The notes beneath the pieces were generated by a model. It was not told the origin of the DNA and made no database searches. It saw nothing but the letters and a program-made list of their open reading frames with translations. The position numbers were made by a program, and so were the translations under genes. Of a DNA stretch of 64,000 nucleotides, positions 32,569-43,900 are shown in pieces. Numbering within the stretch: the stretch's first letter is position 1; each line of letters begins with the position of its first letter. Source of the DNA: Isoetes taiwanensis (taxonomy: Eukaryota > Streptophyta > Lycopodiopsida > Isoetales > Isoetaceae); contig JAJEKV010000008.1 in the NCBI GenBank assembly GCA_021234155.1, positions 17,088,006-17,152,005 on the forward strand, in the 5' to 3' direction.

Positions 32569-33300
32569 TATGCCTGTTCAGGCATACACCGATGAATTTA
32601 TGCGCTTTAAGGTCGTATGTTCCCAGATGAATGAAAAGAGGGCAAAGGAGGGTTACATTGAAGGGTTGGCCCCATCAATTAAAACGAATGGTTAAGGCCA
32701 TAGACCAAATCGGGCTTTGTGTGAGGCCGAGGCTAAGGCATTGAGCCCTCAAGAGGACACACCAAGGAACCAAAGATCCGGCCCCGCTTCCTTACTCACA
32801 CAGCCCAATGGCCGCCCACACCTTACAAACCCCCGGCCAAGTCCGCGGCCCTCTCCAGAACTCTTATGGTCACGAAAAGAAAGTCACCTTCAAAGATGCC
32901 GTATAAAACGTAACAATGTCGGTAAGGAAGTTCTAACCTCTTACATTTCTATTCCCAAAGAGGTTCGAGAGCAGCTCCGCCAAGATAAGGCATGCTACAG
33001 TGTATGCGGCCCGCACTTCATGCATTGTCCTTATGTCACGCAGACGCCTACCGGCCATGGCCCGACCTCGACCGACGATCTTGAGTCAACACTACCTTCC
33101 GAGGAGGAGGCTCCCGAAAGTATATTCACGATGCGCCTCATATCCTTGCAAAACAGAAACCGGTAATGCCGAAGTCACCACTTGTCATTTCCACCATAGG
33201 TCAAGTAGATGAAGCCTTTTGTAATTTTATGGAAACGGAAGTTACCTTCAACGCAGCCTAACGGAGCCTCGCTGGACTATAAAAGGTCAACCATTCAACC
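32569..33300 (+). pseudogene. gag, 3' part, and protease region
   Basis: Reading resumes with VQAYTDEFMRF and KRAKEGYIEGLAPSI, the well-conserved end of plant Gypsy gag after LLxLxQG. A stop falls shortly after. Downstream frames (32717-33166) hold a basic, proline-rich segment. The region around 33150-33260 precedes RT and should hold the protease, but no DSGA-type motif is readable. Confidence 0.7.
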
Positions 33301-34240
33301 CTATTATATAGTCTATGTCCACCGTGCAGCTTAGATAAAGCTATAATGCAAGGAAAAGCTCCTCTCAGATCATTAGACTTGCCTCCATTGAGTCGGATGC
33401 TAAAATGTAAAGTAATCGATACCTTGCCGAGGGGATTGCCGATCTTCTCCGAGAATTTGGTGATCTTTTTCCCGATGAGATCCGCTTCCTCCTTTTAGAG
33501 GGGTAGGATGTGAAATAGCTTTAGAGCCCTAAGTACTAAGCCTACCAAAGAAGGCCCCGCATCGTGATGAGTCCCCCAGAGTTGGCGCAGAGCTTAAGAA
33601 GCAACTTCGGGAGTTACTAAACCTAGGTTTCATTCGACCTAGTGTTTCAAAATTTGGCCCCTATTCTTTTTTTGTTAAGAAAAAGGATGGCTCCTTGAGG
33701 ATGTGTATTGATTATCGGCAACTCAACAAGCATACCATCAAGAATCGCTATGCTTTGCCTAGAGCGGATGACCTAATGGACCAGATTGTAAGGGGCCAAA
33801 TATTTCAAAGATTGATTTACGCCCCGGATACCATCGATAAGGATTAAAGAGGAGGACATCCATAAATCTGCTTTCCGCGACTAGATATGGGCATTATGAG
33901 TTTACCGCTATGCCTTTTGAATTAACTAATGCCCCAAAGAACTTTCATGCGATTGATGAATGATGTCTTCCACAATACTTGGATGATTTTGTTGTTATTT
34001 TCTTTGACGACATTCTCATCTATAGTAAGACCCTAGAGGAGCATGAGAAAGATCTTAGATTGGCCCTACAAAAAGCTAAGACGCCATCGCCTCTTTGCCA
34101 AGTTCTCAAAGCTTAAGTTTGCCACTCAAGGTCGATTATTTGGGCCATGTCATTTCGGGCAGAGGGAATTGCTACATCCGCAAAGATAGAGGCCGTGGGG
34201 AATGGCCTATTCCAGAAACGCTTCAAGTCCAAGTTTCTTG
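33301..34240 (+). pseudogene. Gypsy reverse transcriptase
   Basis: 33590-33790 reads [40 protein letters not shown] and [16 protein letters not shown], the conserved fingers-palm start of Ty3/Gypsy RT. 33890-34080 reads RYGHYEFTAMPF, FVVIFFDDILIYSKTLEEHE (with the catalytic DD), then HRLFAKFSK. At least five frameshifts and stops separate these pieces, so it is inactive. Confidence 0.88.
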
Positions 34241-34990
34241 GGATTAGCAGACATTATCTAAATTTGTAAAGGATTTTGCAAAGATTGGCGCACCTCTTAC
34301 AAATCTTACAAAGCATGAGAAAGTGAAGGATTGGATGGAACACCGGAAGGCAAAAAGTTCGTGGGAGTTTCCAACAGCAAAGATGCCTTTAACATCAGCA
34401 CTAGTTCTCACATTGCCCGATCCCGAAGGATATAGTGGCAACGGATGCCGCGAAGATTGCCACCTGTGGAGTCCTAATGCAGGAGGGGAGGGTTATTGCC
34501 TATGATTCCAAGAAAATGAACGAGACGGAGCAGTTGATACCCTACCCATGATCGTGAATTGTTAGCCGTTGTCCGCGTCTCCGCTGGATATGGAGACACT
34601 ACCTTCTTGGTAGAAGATTCCAGCTTGGATACGGATTATCAAAGCCTCCGTTATTTATCCACCCAAAATTAATCTCAACCTCCGCCGAGGAGATGGATGG
34701 AATTCTTGGAGGAGTATGATTTTGAGATTATGTATAAACCTGGAAAGCACAATGTGGTTGCGGATGCGTTGTCACGCCATCCCTTGGTAATCCGAACCCA
34801 TTGTAATGCAATTTTTACACTCACCAGTGAGTTTGGGAAGCGAGATAGAATGCACCTTTGGCCACGATTCCGAAGTTCCGTGATGTTTGGGATAGTTTGG
34901 CTAAGGAAGCTCGCGACAGATAAGGAGCAGAAGCCCTTCGCTCAGATAAGAAAGAGGGCAACTTGTTATATTACAAAGATAAGTTGTGTA
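34241..34990 (+). pseudogene. Gypsy RNase H and tether
   Basis: PLTNLTKHEKVKDW is followed by RNase H pieces (ALVLTLPDPEG, ATDAAK with the catalytic D, GVLMQEGRVIAYDSKKMNE). Then come the DRELLAVV region, [19 protein letters not shown] and ADALSRHP, the usual end of Gypsy RNase H. Frames change several times. The spacer after 34800 matches the variable linker before integrase. Confidence 0.85.
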
Positions 34991-36050
34991 CCTGAGACTT
35001 GAGTCCGTAAGCTCATTCTCCATGACACGCATTAAAACAGCTCTATAGCCGACACGCAGGTTTTATGAAGACCTACTTCAAGATTCGCTCACCCACTTAC
35101 TCGCCTTCTATGAAAAAGGACATTGCCGCCGTACATTAAGCAAAGTCGGAACCAAAGCCGAAAGCGCTTAAGGATTCCGTAGCGAAGCGTAACCTCCGGA
35201 TGTGCCCAACGCTAAGTGGGAAGTGGTAACCATGGATTTCATTGTGGGCCTTCCACGCTCTCCGCGGATATGATGCGTTATCGGTAGTGGTCCACAAATT
35301 GTCGAAAATGGCTCATTTCTTGCCATGTCGTACCCCGGACCGCGCCCTCGATATTGCTCGCTATTTGCCAAGGAGATCTTCGATTACACTAATGCCACGA
35401 AGTTATTATATCCGATATAGGGATCCCAAATTAATAAGTGCATTCTCGAGAGATTTCTTTGCCACCATCCGCACCAAGCTTGTTATGAGTACGCATATCA
35501 TCCTCAAACAGATGGTCGACAGAGCGCACCAATCGCATTATAGAGGATATGCTACGGTTATGTGTGGGAGTAAGCAATCACAATGGGTGACTATATTTAT
35601 CCGTCGAGTTTGCCTACAACAAAGATGAAACAGAGTCTTCCACAATGTCTCCCTTTATGATAAATTATGGTTACCAATGTCTTACTCGCATTACATGGCA
35701 TAACCCCGCTTCTAAAGTCGAGGTTTCTCAATAACTCCTCTTGGAGATGCAAGCTCGGGTCAAGAAGTTCGTGGTTACTTGTTACGCACGCAAATGTCGT
35801 GGAGAGTGTAGCCGATAAGCAATGTAACCCCACGCGTTTTCCGTGGGTGAATCCGGCCAGGCTTAAGATTAAGGTAAAACAAGCCAAGCTTAAGATTGGC
35901 AACCGCAAGAAGTTGGCACCCGATACTGGGCCGCTCAAAATTATTGAACGTGTTGAGAGCAGCATATCGCTTGATTTGCCACCCCGCTTGAAGATCCACA
36001 AGGTCTTTCACGTGAGTCTTCTCAAACAACACACCCCGATCCGGTGAGGA
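34991..36050 (+). pseudogene. Gypsy integrase
   Basis: GFMKTYFKIRS near 35060 is the zinc-binding region. The core includes VTMDFIVGLPRS (35228-35260, first catalytic D), YDALSVVVHKLSKMAHFLPC, DRDPK (near 35421, second D in one frame), FFATIRTKLVMST and the TDG region with an E downstream. The C-terminal part reads GPLKIIERVESSISLDLPP and IHKVFHVSLLKQHT. The DDE residues can each be found but in different frames. Confidence 0.87.
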
Positions 36051-36290
36051 GGTTTTGGATACCCCAACCCTCCTAGAAATGACAGAGGAGCAGCCGAGAT
36101 AGTGCCCTAAGCTCTTCTTGATCGGCTTATAAACAAACCGTAAGGACTCAAATGTTGCAATACTTGGTTATGGGGAAGCACTTACCGCTTGAGGATGCTA
36201 CTTGGGTGATGAAGATAGACCTTGAGAAGCACTATCCGCACTTCATGCGGGAATCTCAAGGTCGCACCATCAACGATGCTATCAACCCCG
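36051..36290 (+). pseudogene. Chromodomain-like pol C-terminus, copy 2
   Basis: Homologous base by base to positions 1-200 of the window (EALLDRAYKQTRR-like and QYLV-KW segments), with extra stops. Marks the end of pol. Confidence 0.7.
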
Positions 36291-36926
36291 GCTGCAGAAG
36301 ATTGGAAGCTTGATTGCCAAGGGTAGTGCTCTAGAGGGGTAGATGCATTGTAAACAATAATAGTTACCGGCGATGAGATCACCTTTGTGTTCTCTAGGAC
36401 GGGTGTAATCACAATGTTGACCTGACCACGACTTGCTTGGAGAGCATATAGTTATAGGCGCGCTTCATCTCGCTACAATGGGAACTTTGCCATTCCCTAT
36501 GCTGCAATGAATTGCAAACCATAGACATGATAGGTTCCCCGGTAGATAGAGTTTTCTTTTATTTATTATAAGGGGTGGTCCCTTCAACCACAATCTAATT
36601 ATACATACCGATATATTGACATGTGCGGGCCGCTGAGCGCATGCGACTCCGCCCATGTTAGGAGGGTTGATGATGACCCGACTTCTTCAGCTTTTGTTTT
36701 GTCTACACGCCTTGTTATGTTGTTACTCGATGTTGATACTCCCGTCCTTGAACTTTAATTATGATAATCATGTGAAATGCACCTCTGCTTAAGCCGCTCT
36801 AAACTTTAAAGTTTTAATATATATTACCTTCTGAAATAAGGAATTACCTTCCTTCATAATATCATGTCCTATTTTTTGGTATCTAACCTTAATGCCGAGG
36901 ACAAAGATTAATTCTAGGAGGGAGAA
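36291..36926 (+). other. 3' untranslated region and polypurine tract of the Gypsy element
   Basis: Noncoding, alignable with 217-865. Ends in the purine-rich tract TAGGAGGGAGAA directly before the LTR. Confidence 0.7.
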
Positions 36927-38451
36927 TGTGACGCTTCCAAGTATTTATACTTTGATATGTATAAATACATTGACACGCCACCCAAGATAGATATCACCAC
37001 CATGGGGTATGGTAACCTAGGGGTTGACCTAAAAGGGATTAAATTAGCTATGGTAATTTAATCATTAAGATAATAACCTATGATTAAGGAAATTAATAAT
37101 TAAGAAGGATAATTAAGCCAATTATGGTTTGGGAAAGCGCCACCGCCAAACTCGATTGGCGGCATGGGGATTACTAATTGATCCATTAAGGTGGATCACC
37201 ACCCCCATATCAACCATAATCGAACCAATTGAGCCTAAGGAGCGATTGGAGCCTCAAGGACTCAAGTTTACTTCCCAAATCAACCGAACAACCACTACAC
37301 ATCGCGCCACCTAGTTACAAAGAATATGGAAGCACCCCACGATAATGGTTCCAAATCAAACATGGGTTAGTAGTAGTTTAGCTTGTGAATTGTAGTATAG
37401 TACTTCAAGACTCTCTTTTCGATTGCCTTTGTTGGGATTAACCCTTCTCCGGTAAGTAGGATTACATTTCAATTATGAATGGTGCTCATAAGGAATGATT
37501 GATGTATCTATGAAGTATTTCGTAGCTTCCATTAAACAGTGGATTTAAAGGGGGTAGAGACCTCTCGAGCTCATATATGATAGTATGCCCCTAGATAGAG
37601 CCCCCTCGTAATATTCCCATTAGATGCGGCCTCGTACAAGACCGGTCAGACGCTATGGTCCGCTAGCACCGTAGAAGGGACACAAGGTGAAGTGGGGTGG
37701 GGTCTTGCACCAACATAAAAGGCTCCCGAGACTCCTACAAAGGGGCTAGGGTTCGATAGCCTGGCCACGAGGACCGGTATGGGTCCGACACTCCCGGGGT
37801 GTAGAGGTGTGATCCAGATGGAGCATCTTGCACTTTGAGTAGATTTAGGGTGAGTAAGTTGGGTACGGATGCTGGGTCGCTGATGCGCACGATTCTCTAG
37901 CTCACCCATGGAACCACTGCGGATTCTAGAAGGGGACGCTTCCCCACCTCGCCTCATCGGACCGGGCGCCATGAACCCCGGAGTAGGCTCAAAAGGGTGA
38001 TACCTTGAGTCCAAGCTTTCCTAAGGCTATAGCGGCCATAGCGGATCGACTCCATCCGCAAAGTGTGCACAGTGAGGGGCGATGGAGTGGACAACTCTAG
38101 CCGATGTTCTATGCCAGCCAACGCCAAAGTTATACCTCCTCCGCTGATCTCTTGAGATCGAGCCCAGTCCCATCCTCACAGAGTCTCGAATCCTGGTAGA
38201 ACCCGGGGTTCGGGTGTTTTCTTAGGTTTAGATGCATATTCTTTGGCCGCTGGTATTTGATGGATGCGCCACCCTTCGTGGGTGGTTATTTGTATATATT
38301 TAGGTCGTGTGCTAACCCTTGTATTCATGCTCACACGTAGGAGCCCATCGGCGGGCGTAATGACACCTCCTCCGTCCTTCACTGAGCATCTCTACGATGG
38401 CCCGGCCGACGGAGGGCCCCGCCATGGCGTCAGATATATCAGGGAGCCACA
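36927..38451 (+). repeat. 3' LTR of the giant Gypsy element
   Basis: Begins TGTGACGCTTCCAAG and ends GGGAGCCACA; 1525 bp. Followed directly by the target duplication CACAA (38452-38456). It is shorter than the 5' LTR because of many small deletions and lacks part of the block before the end (about 38425-38435). Confidence 0.88.
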
Positions 38452-38456
38452 CACAA

Positions 38457-38640
38457 TATGCTAGGAGCTGCTTTGTATGTGATGTTTAAGGTCTCTACCA
38501 TAAGACCAGTTAGTCGTACTTGAACCCTGACCTCGGGGCAATGGATTTTTAAAGTCCCTATTACTAGACCAATATTGGCCAGGTTTGAACCCGTGACCTC
38601 GAGTGTGGCGATTTAAGGTCTTGCCACTAGACCATATGAA
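38457..38640 (-). repeat. Three tandem tRNA-like units (SINE head)
   Basis: On the minus strand, three units of about 60 bp follow one another. Unit 1 is TGGTCTAGTGGCAAGACCTT ... GGTCACGGGTTCAAACC (38634 to about 38578); unit 2 TTGGTCTAGTAATAGGGACTT ... GGTCAGGGTTCAAG; unit 3 AACTGGTCTTATGGTAGAGACC. Each carries an A-box-like TGGTCTAGTGGCAAG and the first two a B-box-like GGTTCAA. They lack complete tRNA cloverleaves, so this is a tRNA-derived SINE or promoter repeat, not tRNA genes. No tail or target duplication was found. Confidence 0.55.
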
Positions 38641-38810
38641 GAGCAAAAAGCATTTCATATTATTGCAACTATATGTTTCTTTCATTTGGCGTTCCATGTC
38701 TTTTTCTAAATGAATCGTCTCCTCTCAACTTCCATTCTGTGTTTCCTCAATTGTTTATTCAACAATATCAATTATGACCGCCCAAGCTTTCCTTTGGAGG
38801 CCTCGGACGA

Positions 38811-38880
38811 AAGTTTATCATTATGGGTTTTCTCAAAAACCTGAAAGGGTGAGATTTTTTATCTCGATGATAAATTTTCA
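38811..38880 (+). mobile_element. LINE-tail hairpin, isolated copy
   Basis: AAAGTTTATCAT (38810-38821) pairs with ATGATAAATTTT (38867-38878) apart from one internal mismatch. Inside are GGGTTTTCTCAAAAACC and GATTTTTTATC. Same inner module as the other LINE tails, with a different outer stem. Confidence 0.6.
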
Positions 38881-39479
38881 TTGCCTCTTGTTTGCCCTTC
38901 CTATTCTGCGCCGTCTTAATTAAAGGGGCCAGGTTTGTTTTTATGGCTGGTTCCCTTCAATATTGGATAGTTCGATAAGTTGTTGTAGTTGATTCCCCAC
39001 TTAGATATATTTTTTAAGATATTTGCACACTGTTATGATGAAAGATATATCTATCTATCAGCTAAATTCTCCCTTCCAAATGAGTCTCTCATTATAATGC
39101 TAGGTTATTATTACACAAAAGTTCTTACATTATATGAAAACATTGCTTATAAGATAAAATATTTTTAACTTCAAAGTGTAATGCAATAGCTTTCCACACG
39201 AGGACAATCAACACAACCTCCAACACCTCCTTTATGGTGCTTTTAATAGATGTGATCACATTGTATTCATTTGCGGCGGCGTTGGTTATCTGACTTGCAA
39301 TGTTAGCTTGTCATAAATGAATATACTTAAGACATCATATTATGGACTAGTCAACTCTGTTTGTTGTTTCTTACTGTGTTTGTTCTTTCTTTGTAGAATT
39401 AAAAAATGTATTTTAAAAGACTAGTTTAGTTGTTATGTATACACAATTGAATACAACTAAATTTTATCTTCAATTTACA
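38881..39479. other. No gene; region downstream of the glycosyltransferase
   Basis: AT-rich, noncoding. Probably includes the 3' untranslated region of the gene ending at 39480. Confidence 0.5.
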
Positions 39480-41149
39480 TCATGAGATATCAATGGATCT
39501 CTCACAACTATGTGTAGCTTTCCTTATGTCATTAATGAGCATTGTTCTATTTTGGAATCTTATTAACACATCTTCCATCCACTTTGAAAGATGAGTTTCA
39601 TTAAGCCCAACATTTGAATCCTTATAGAAATCAAAACATTTGGCACTGTCATTAGGGTTAGGACAATCTGCTCCTTCATTATCATTCCATGTTCCTTCAT
39701 GTTGCAAGCCTACCCAGCTAGATAGCCAAGTAAATACATACTGGCCAACTCCAGCATACTCAAGCCATCCTTTAGGGAACATTTCAAGGATAGAGCCTCC
39801 CCTTTGCATGAAGATCATGTTGGTGACTTGTGCACCATGGACACTAAGGAGGATATCAGTATGACGCATGAGGTTCACCTGGGTTGAAATATCAACAAGT
39901 AGTAAATGAAAATAATCATTAGATACTAAATTGTATATATGCAATAATAAAAAGAGGTACCATGAGTTTGCTAGAAAGAAAAGAAGACAAGTACCTGTTG
40001 ACAAAAAGTAAGATTTGCAACATGGACAACTTGGAGGTTGCAACCTTGGATCTTGTGACATTGATCTTGCACAACACTTGCAACAGCAGAGACATTCTTG
40101 AAAGCCCTGGTGTGAGATCTAGCCAATATAGTAATATTAAATCCATCCCTAGTATTCCTTTGCCCTACTTCTAAGTTACAAAGCTTATAACTTTCACACC
40201 TGACGAAATCAAATATCTTATTCATTTTAGGTATGGACACACTTCCCAAACCTCTCCTGTGGACCACAGCATGTTCAAAACAAGCTGGCTTATCATCATA
40301 GTGCATCAAATCAGGCTTTAATTCTTGGCCGAAGGCGGCGAGGACAACTTTTGACACCCAATCTCCAATATGGCCATAGATTTCACCCCAATGGTATAAT
40401 ATGAGATGATCTGGCACAGAAAAATTGTTCCTTAGTCTCCAATCTACTAAACTGATGAGAGCAGTCATGCCATGCCATGGATTAACATAATCCCAGTAAT
40501 TATCCACCACAAAGGTTAATCCAGGCACAAAGACTGCATTATGGGGGAGATAATCTGGCCATGCAAATGCATAGCTATTTTTGGTGCCATCTGTGGTGTG
40601 GCTGCCCTGGAGGCACAGTATTCTTCCATGGGAAGAATTTGAAGGAAATTCAAATTCTTCTGGAGAATCAAATCTGCTCTTTCTGTATAGGCTGCTCATA
40701 AACCATGTGTTGTTGGCATCTGTGAGGCCTGATGCTCGGGTATCTTTCAGAGGAAAAAAGGTTGTAGATTGGATCAGTCTCTGCTCCACAGATTCAACCC
40801 TTTCTGTTAGCTCTGATGTGTTTGATGCATGGCTCTGATGATCCTGCAGCCATGCTGCAGCCTGCTTCAGGCAATCTGATGATCCTTCTGATGATCCTCT
40901 GCTTTTTACGCATTGCGCGATTTTTGCCACAACAGTGTCTGGCTCATCTGTGCCTGTAGAATTGGCCTGCATGTAGAACTGCTGCAGCATTCTTCCTCTG
41001 TGCCATGCCTGGCCCAAATCTCCCCACTTCAAATCTGATACTCCCACATAATTCAGCTTGTTCATGCATACCATCAACACCTGAACGATTATCAATACGC
41101 CCAACAACGCTGTTGTATATCCAACCTTCTTGCTTTTGCATCTGCCCAT
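39480..41149 (-). CDS. Family 61 glycosyltransferase (DUF563), type II membrane protein, 2 exons
   Basis: Predicted 517-residue Golgi glycosyltransferase. Exon 1 is 41149-39995, exon 2 is 39878-39480; the intron is 116 bp with GT and CAG borders, phase 0, joining ..CQQ to VNLMRHTD. Residues about 10-30 (TTALLGVLIIVQVLMVCM) form one membrane anchor after a basic start (MGRCKSKK), the type II layout. A helical stem region follows (ELTERVESVEQRLIQ). The catalytic part has VVDNYWDYVNPWHGM, ILARSHTRAF and DILLSVHGAQVTNMIF then EMFPKGWLEY, the GT61 signature (HGA..TN.IF...G...E..P). The family transfers xylose, arabinose or GlcNAc to glycans and xylans; the exact acceptor cannot be told. Several N-glycosylation sites (for example NNTW, NSSH, NLTF) are visible. 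No damage was found. Confidence 0.88.
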
Positions 41150-41329
41150 TTCGCTTCCCGAAAATGCCCACGATTATTGGCCATCTTATACTATTTTTTC
41201 GATCTCGAAACCTATGGCCTGGATTTTGCCACCTCCCACCCCGTTTATCGAGTTGCATGTGATGGCTTGAAATTAAGAACATGCCCACCCATGCTCCCTA
41301 ACATGTCAAGCCCCTAATTCCAGGTAAGG

Positions 41330-42245
41330 TGTCGCATAGTCCGAAATCTTAGTCACACCTACTCAACCCGTTGAATTCGTCACAATAATGTCGATTGCTC
41401 ATTTTCATCATCAAAGTCTGCACACAAACCCGACAAAATGAAACCAGCTAAGCAATATGTACAAAATGGCTACTGATGTTTAATTCTCAAACATAGAGTT
41501 CGAGTCTGTGTCTAAATATATTATATTCATCATAAAATTTAACCATGTATAAAATCATATTCTATTCTATTCTACTCTATTTCTTCTTATTACTTTTCAT
41601 TGTTTCATGTTGCATAAGAAGTAAAATATGTTTTCATATATTATAATAGTTTATTTGTGTTAAATAAGTTTCTAGCAGATACCAAGAACATGAATGTAAA
41701 CAAAAAGAGCCGAAAAGAGCTCTACTCAAATCGATTCAAAATAGGAACTTCTTTAACCCATAAAAATGCCATTTCTTAGTCCCAACTTTTTAATCATACC
41801 TTCCCAACCCATTGAATTTGTCATGGCGCATTGCCCATGTTCGTTATCAAAGTCAACATACAAACCCGACAAAATGAAACCAGCTAATATGTACAAAATG
41901 GCTGTTGATGTCTAATTCTCAAAAATAGGGTTTGAGGCATGCACCTAGGCAGAATAAATTTGTGCTTAGATATATTATATTCATCGTACAATTTAGCCAC
42001 ATCTCTATTTTTTCCTATTACTTTTCATTGGTCTCAGTGGACGATAAAAAAAACTATTCTATTCTATTCTATTGTTTAGCATGTTGCATAAGAAGTAAAA
42101 TATGCTTTCATATAGAATAATGATTTATTTGTGTTAAATAAGTTTCTAGTGAACCAAGAACATTAATGTAAACAAAAACAGTTGGAAAAATCTATGCTCA
42201 AATCGATTCAAATAAAACCACTTTAATGATAAAAATGCCATTTCT
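41330..42245. repeat. Tandem duplication of about 455 bp upstream of the glycosyltransferase
   Basis: Blocks 41345-41780 and 41805-42245 match. Each has CAACCC(G/A)TTGAATT, ACAAACCCGACAAAATGAAA, GTACAAAATGGCT, TTAGATATATTATATTCATC-like sequence, GCATAAGAAGTAAAATATG, TTATTTGTGTTAAATAAG and CAAATCGATTCAAA. The duplication starts about 200 bp upstream of the predicted ATG of the minus-strand gene, so it doubles its distal promoter. The second copy alone holds the 44-bp insert at 42031-42074. Confidence 0.8.
42031..42074 (+). mobile_element. 44-bp ultra-short LINE-tail insertion
   Basis: GTCTCAGTGGACGATAAAAA followed by A and (CTATT)n is inserted between TTTTCATTG and TTTAGCATG in the second duplicate; the first duplicate has the uninterrupted TTTTCATTGTTTCATG. 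ATTG is present on both sides (42027-42030 and 42071-42074), consistent with a 4-bp target duplication. It matches the last bases of the LINE family. Confidence 0.7.
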
Positions 42246-42573
42246 ATTTGTAATTTCATCAAATTTCAACTTGAAAATACTAATTCCTTTCAAATGTTTC
42301 CAAACAGAATGCGTTCAATTTAGAATTACACCTTGAATTTAGAATGCGTTCATTATCATGCTCTAAATATAGTATAAAACAATGTTGGATTGTAAATGGG
42401 CTAGGGGGAGCATCACCAATATTGGACCATGGTCCAGATGGTCCAATTCTGGACCAAATAAGAATTTACCAATAGTGGATCAACATATGATTATTGTCAC
42501 AATCTAAAGCATTGCATGAGGAAGATAAGAAAATGAATAACCATCTAATCTTAATCCACAGTTTGGGTTTTCT
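42246..42573. other. No gene; short inverted GGTCC motifs
   Basis: Around 42422-42460 the motif TGGACCA / TGGTCCA occurs several times in both orientations. Nothing else recognised. Confidence 0.35.
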
Positions 42574-42740
42574 ATAAGAATAAGAATAAGAATAAGAATA
42601 AGAATGATTTTTTATCGTCCACTGAGGCCAATCGGCCTATGGGACCTACAAGGAGCGCAGCAAACTTATTACTGTCCGGGTTAAAAAACCCCCGCCCCGA
42701 AGGGTTTTCGAGGGAAAAACCGTGGCAGTAATAAGAATGC
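42574..42740 (-). mobile_element. LINE 3' tail with covarying hairpin and hexamer repeat, minus strand
   Basis: Read on the minus strand: CAGTAATAA/TTATTACTG outer stem (42666-42674 with 42726-42734), inner CCCTCGAAAACCC and GGGGGTTTTTTAACCC, then GGTCCCATAGGCCGATTGGC, CTCAGTGGACGATAAAA and (CTTATT)n at 42574-42605. This is the best preserved copy of the LINE end in the window. Confidence 0.8.
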
Positions 42741-43220
42741 TGTCAAACTGTACAAGTATACATCAATGTATATATACATGTCAAGTGTGTGCACGAGGAC
42801 ATATCTGATCTCGCATGTCCATAACCTCCTGAAGGTATGATCCCATAAGGGAACTATTGACTTCTATTTCAATAATAACCATATACTAGTAAGGGGTGCC
42901 CGGTGTTGTCGGGCCTAAGTACGTTTCTATGAGGCAACCATGAAGCTCTAGACATTTGTAACATGTAGCTATATTTGAGATGGAGGAAGAGAGAAATAGG
43001 AGAAAGGAGTTAGTAACGGTTGCCTCGGCATTGCCGAGTTTTGGCAACGAATGTTGGGTTTGCTATGTAGTGGGTGTCATAGCTAGACTTTAGTAGTAAT
43101 GCCCTTTGTTGCAATTGTGTTTAAATACTTGTTCTATAAAGAGTGGCTAGAGAGAAAGTTGTACGAAACATCAATATAAACATGGATACTAACCGTCTCA
43201 TCGATACATCATCTATGGCT
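42741..43220. other. No supported gene
   Basis: Probably the rest of a truncated minus-strand LINE copy (near 42741-42790) and noncoding sequence. Confidence 0.3.
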
Positions 43221-43295
43221 CAACTAAATACTTGACTTGCAAGGATGTTTTCTTTCCTTTTTTTTTTTTCTTTCTCTTCTTTTTTTTTTTTTTTC

Positions 43296-43326
<31 letters not shown>

Positions 43327-43600
43327 GGGGAGGTATCTACGATTTGCTATCTATGGTACATTTATGGGTGTGACATCAATTGAATTTAGTGCTAGGCCAC
43401 CTATAGTTGAGGAGGTTTGCCTCAAGCCTTTTTTTCAATCCCTCTTCCATAAGTGGCAGCAAAAGAGGGAGGCCCAGGTTCTGATGCTGATGAACTATAT
43501 GACATTTACAGTCGAGGAGCTAGATGAACTTTTGAACATCTTCGGCCAATCTGATGTGGTAGACCTTACCATGCAGGATGTGATTGAAGCCAATCTGTGA
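43221..43600 (+). other. Pyrimidine tract followed by an unassigned open frame
   Basis: A T/C tract of about 90 bases (43237-43326) precedes an open stretch to TGA at 43600. It encodes SARPPIVEEVCLKPFFQSLF and YMTFTVEELDELLNIFGQSD. Composition is protein-like and the tract could serve as a splice acceptor region, so this may be a terminal exon or an exon of a pseudogene. I do not recognise the protein. Confidence 0.3.
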
Positions 43601-43900
43601 CATTTCTGTTGGATGCCAGATCTTGTCTACTGGCTTTATTTAAGCTTTGCTACTTAGTTATAAACATAACTGTATGCAGCCAATATGGCTTATTTCTTTC
43701 CTTATGTTTTTTCATACGGGAAGGGCCTTTTTTTGTGACAGTTATATATCTTCCCCATACGGAGGATTCAGACATGATGTATTCCCACCTTGCCTTAAAA
43801 AAAGGGGGGAGGGGAGACATGTTGAACCCCTAATGAAATGTCAAATAATGTTATCATGTTGAATTGGTGTCAGGATACCCATGTTGTGCGATGGGCTCCA

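Larger units (their letters stand above)
16881..38451 (+). mobile_element. Giant Ty3/Gypsy LTR retrotransposon, 21.6 kb including a nested insertion
   Basis: Both LTRs are present (16881-18470 and 36927-38451), with TG..CA ends and a perfect 5-bp target duplication CACAA (16876-16880 and 38452-38456). Order inside: primer site, leader, accessory frames (19239-22753) including a histone H3 fold, gag, protease region, reverse transcriptase, RNase H, integrase, chromodomain-like tail, purine tract. RT-RNase H-integrase order defines Ty3/Gypsy. Without the 8.85 kb element nested in gag it would be about 12.7 kb. The LTRs differ by many substitutions and indels, and gag and pol are frame-shifted, so it is old and inactive. 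The copy at the left edge of the window belongs to the same family. Confidence 0.92.

Noticed and set aside
38570-38640. A tRNA gene on the minus strand
   Set aside because: A and B box-like motifs exist but acceptor and anticodon stems cannot be formed, and the unit is repeated in tandem.
40581-40838. Plus-strand frame of 85 codons over the glycosyltransferase
   Set aside because: Shadow of the well-supported minus-strand exon.
41553-41580. TATTCTATTC run in the first promoter duplicate as a LINE tail
   Set aside because: No terminal core precedes it; it may be coincidental or a decayed remnant.
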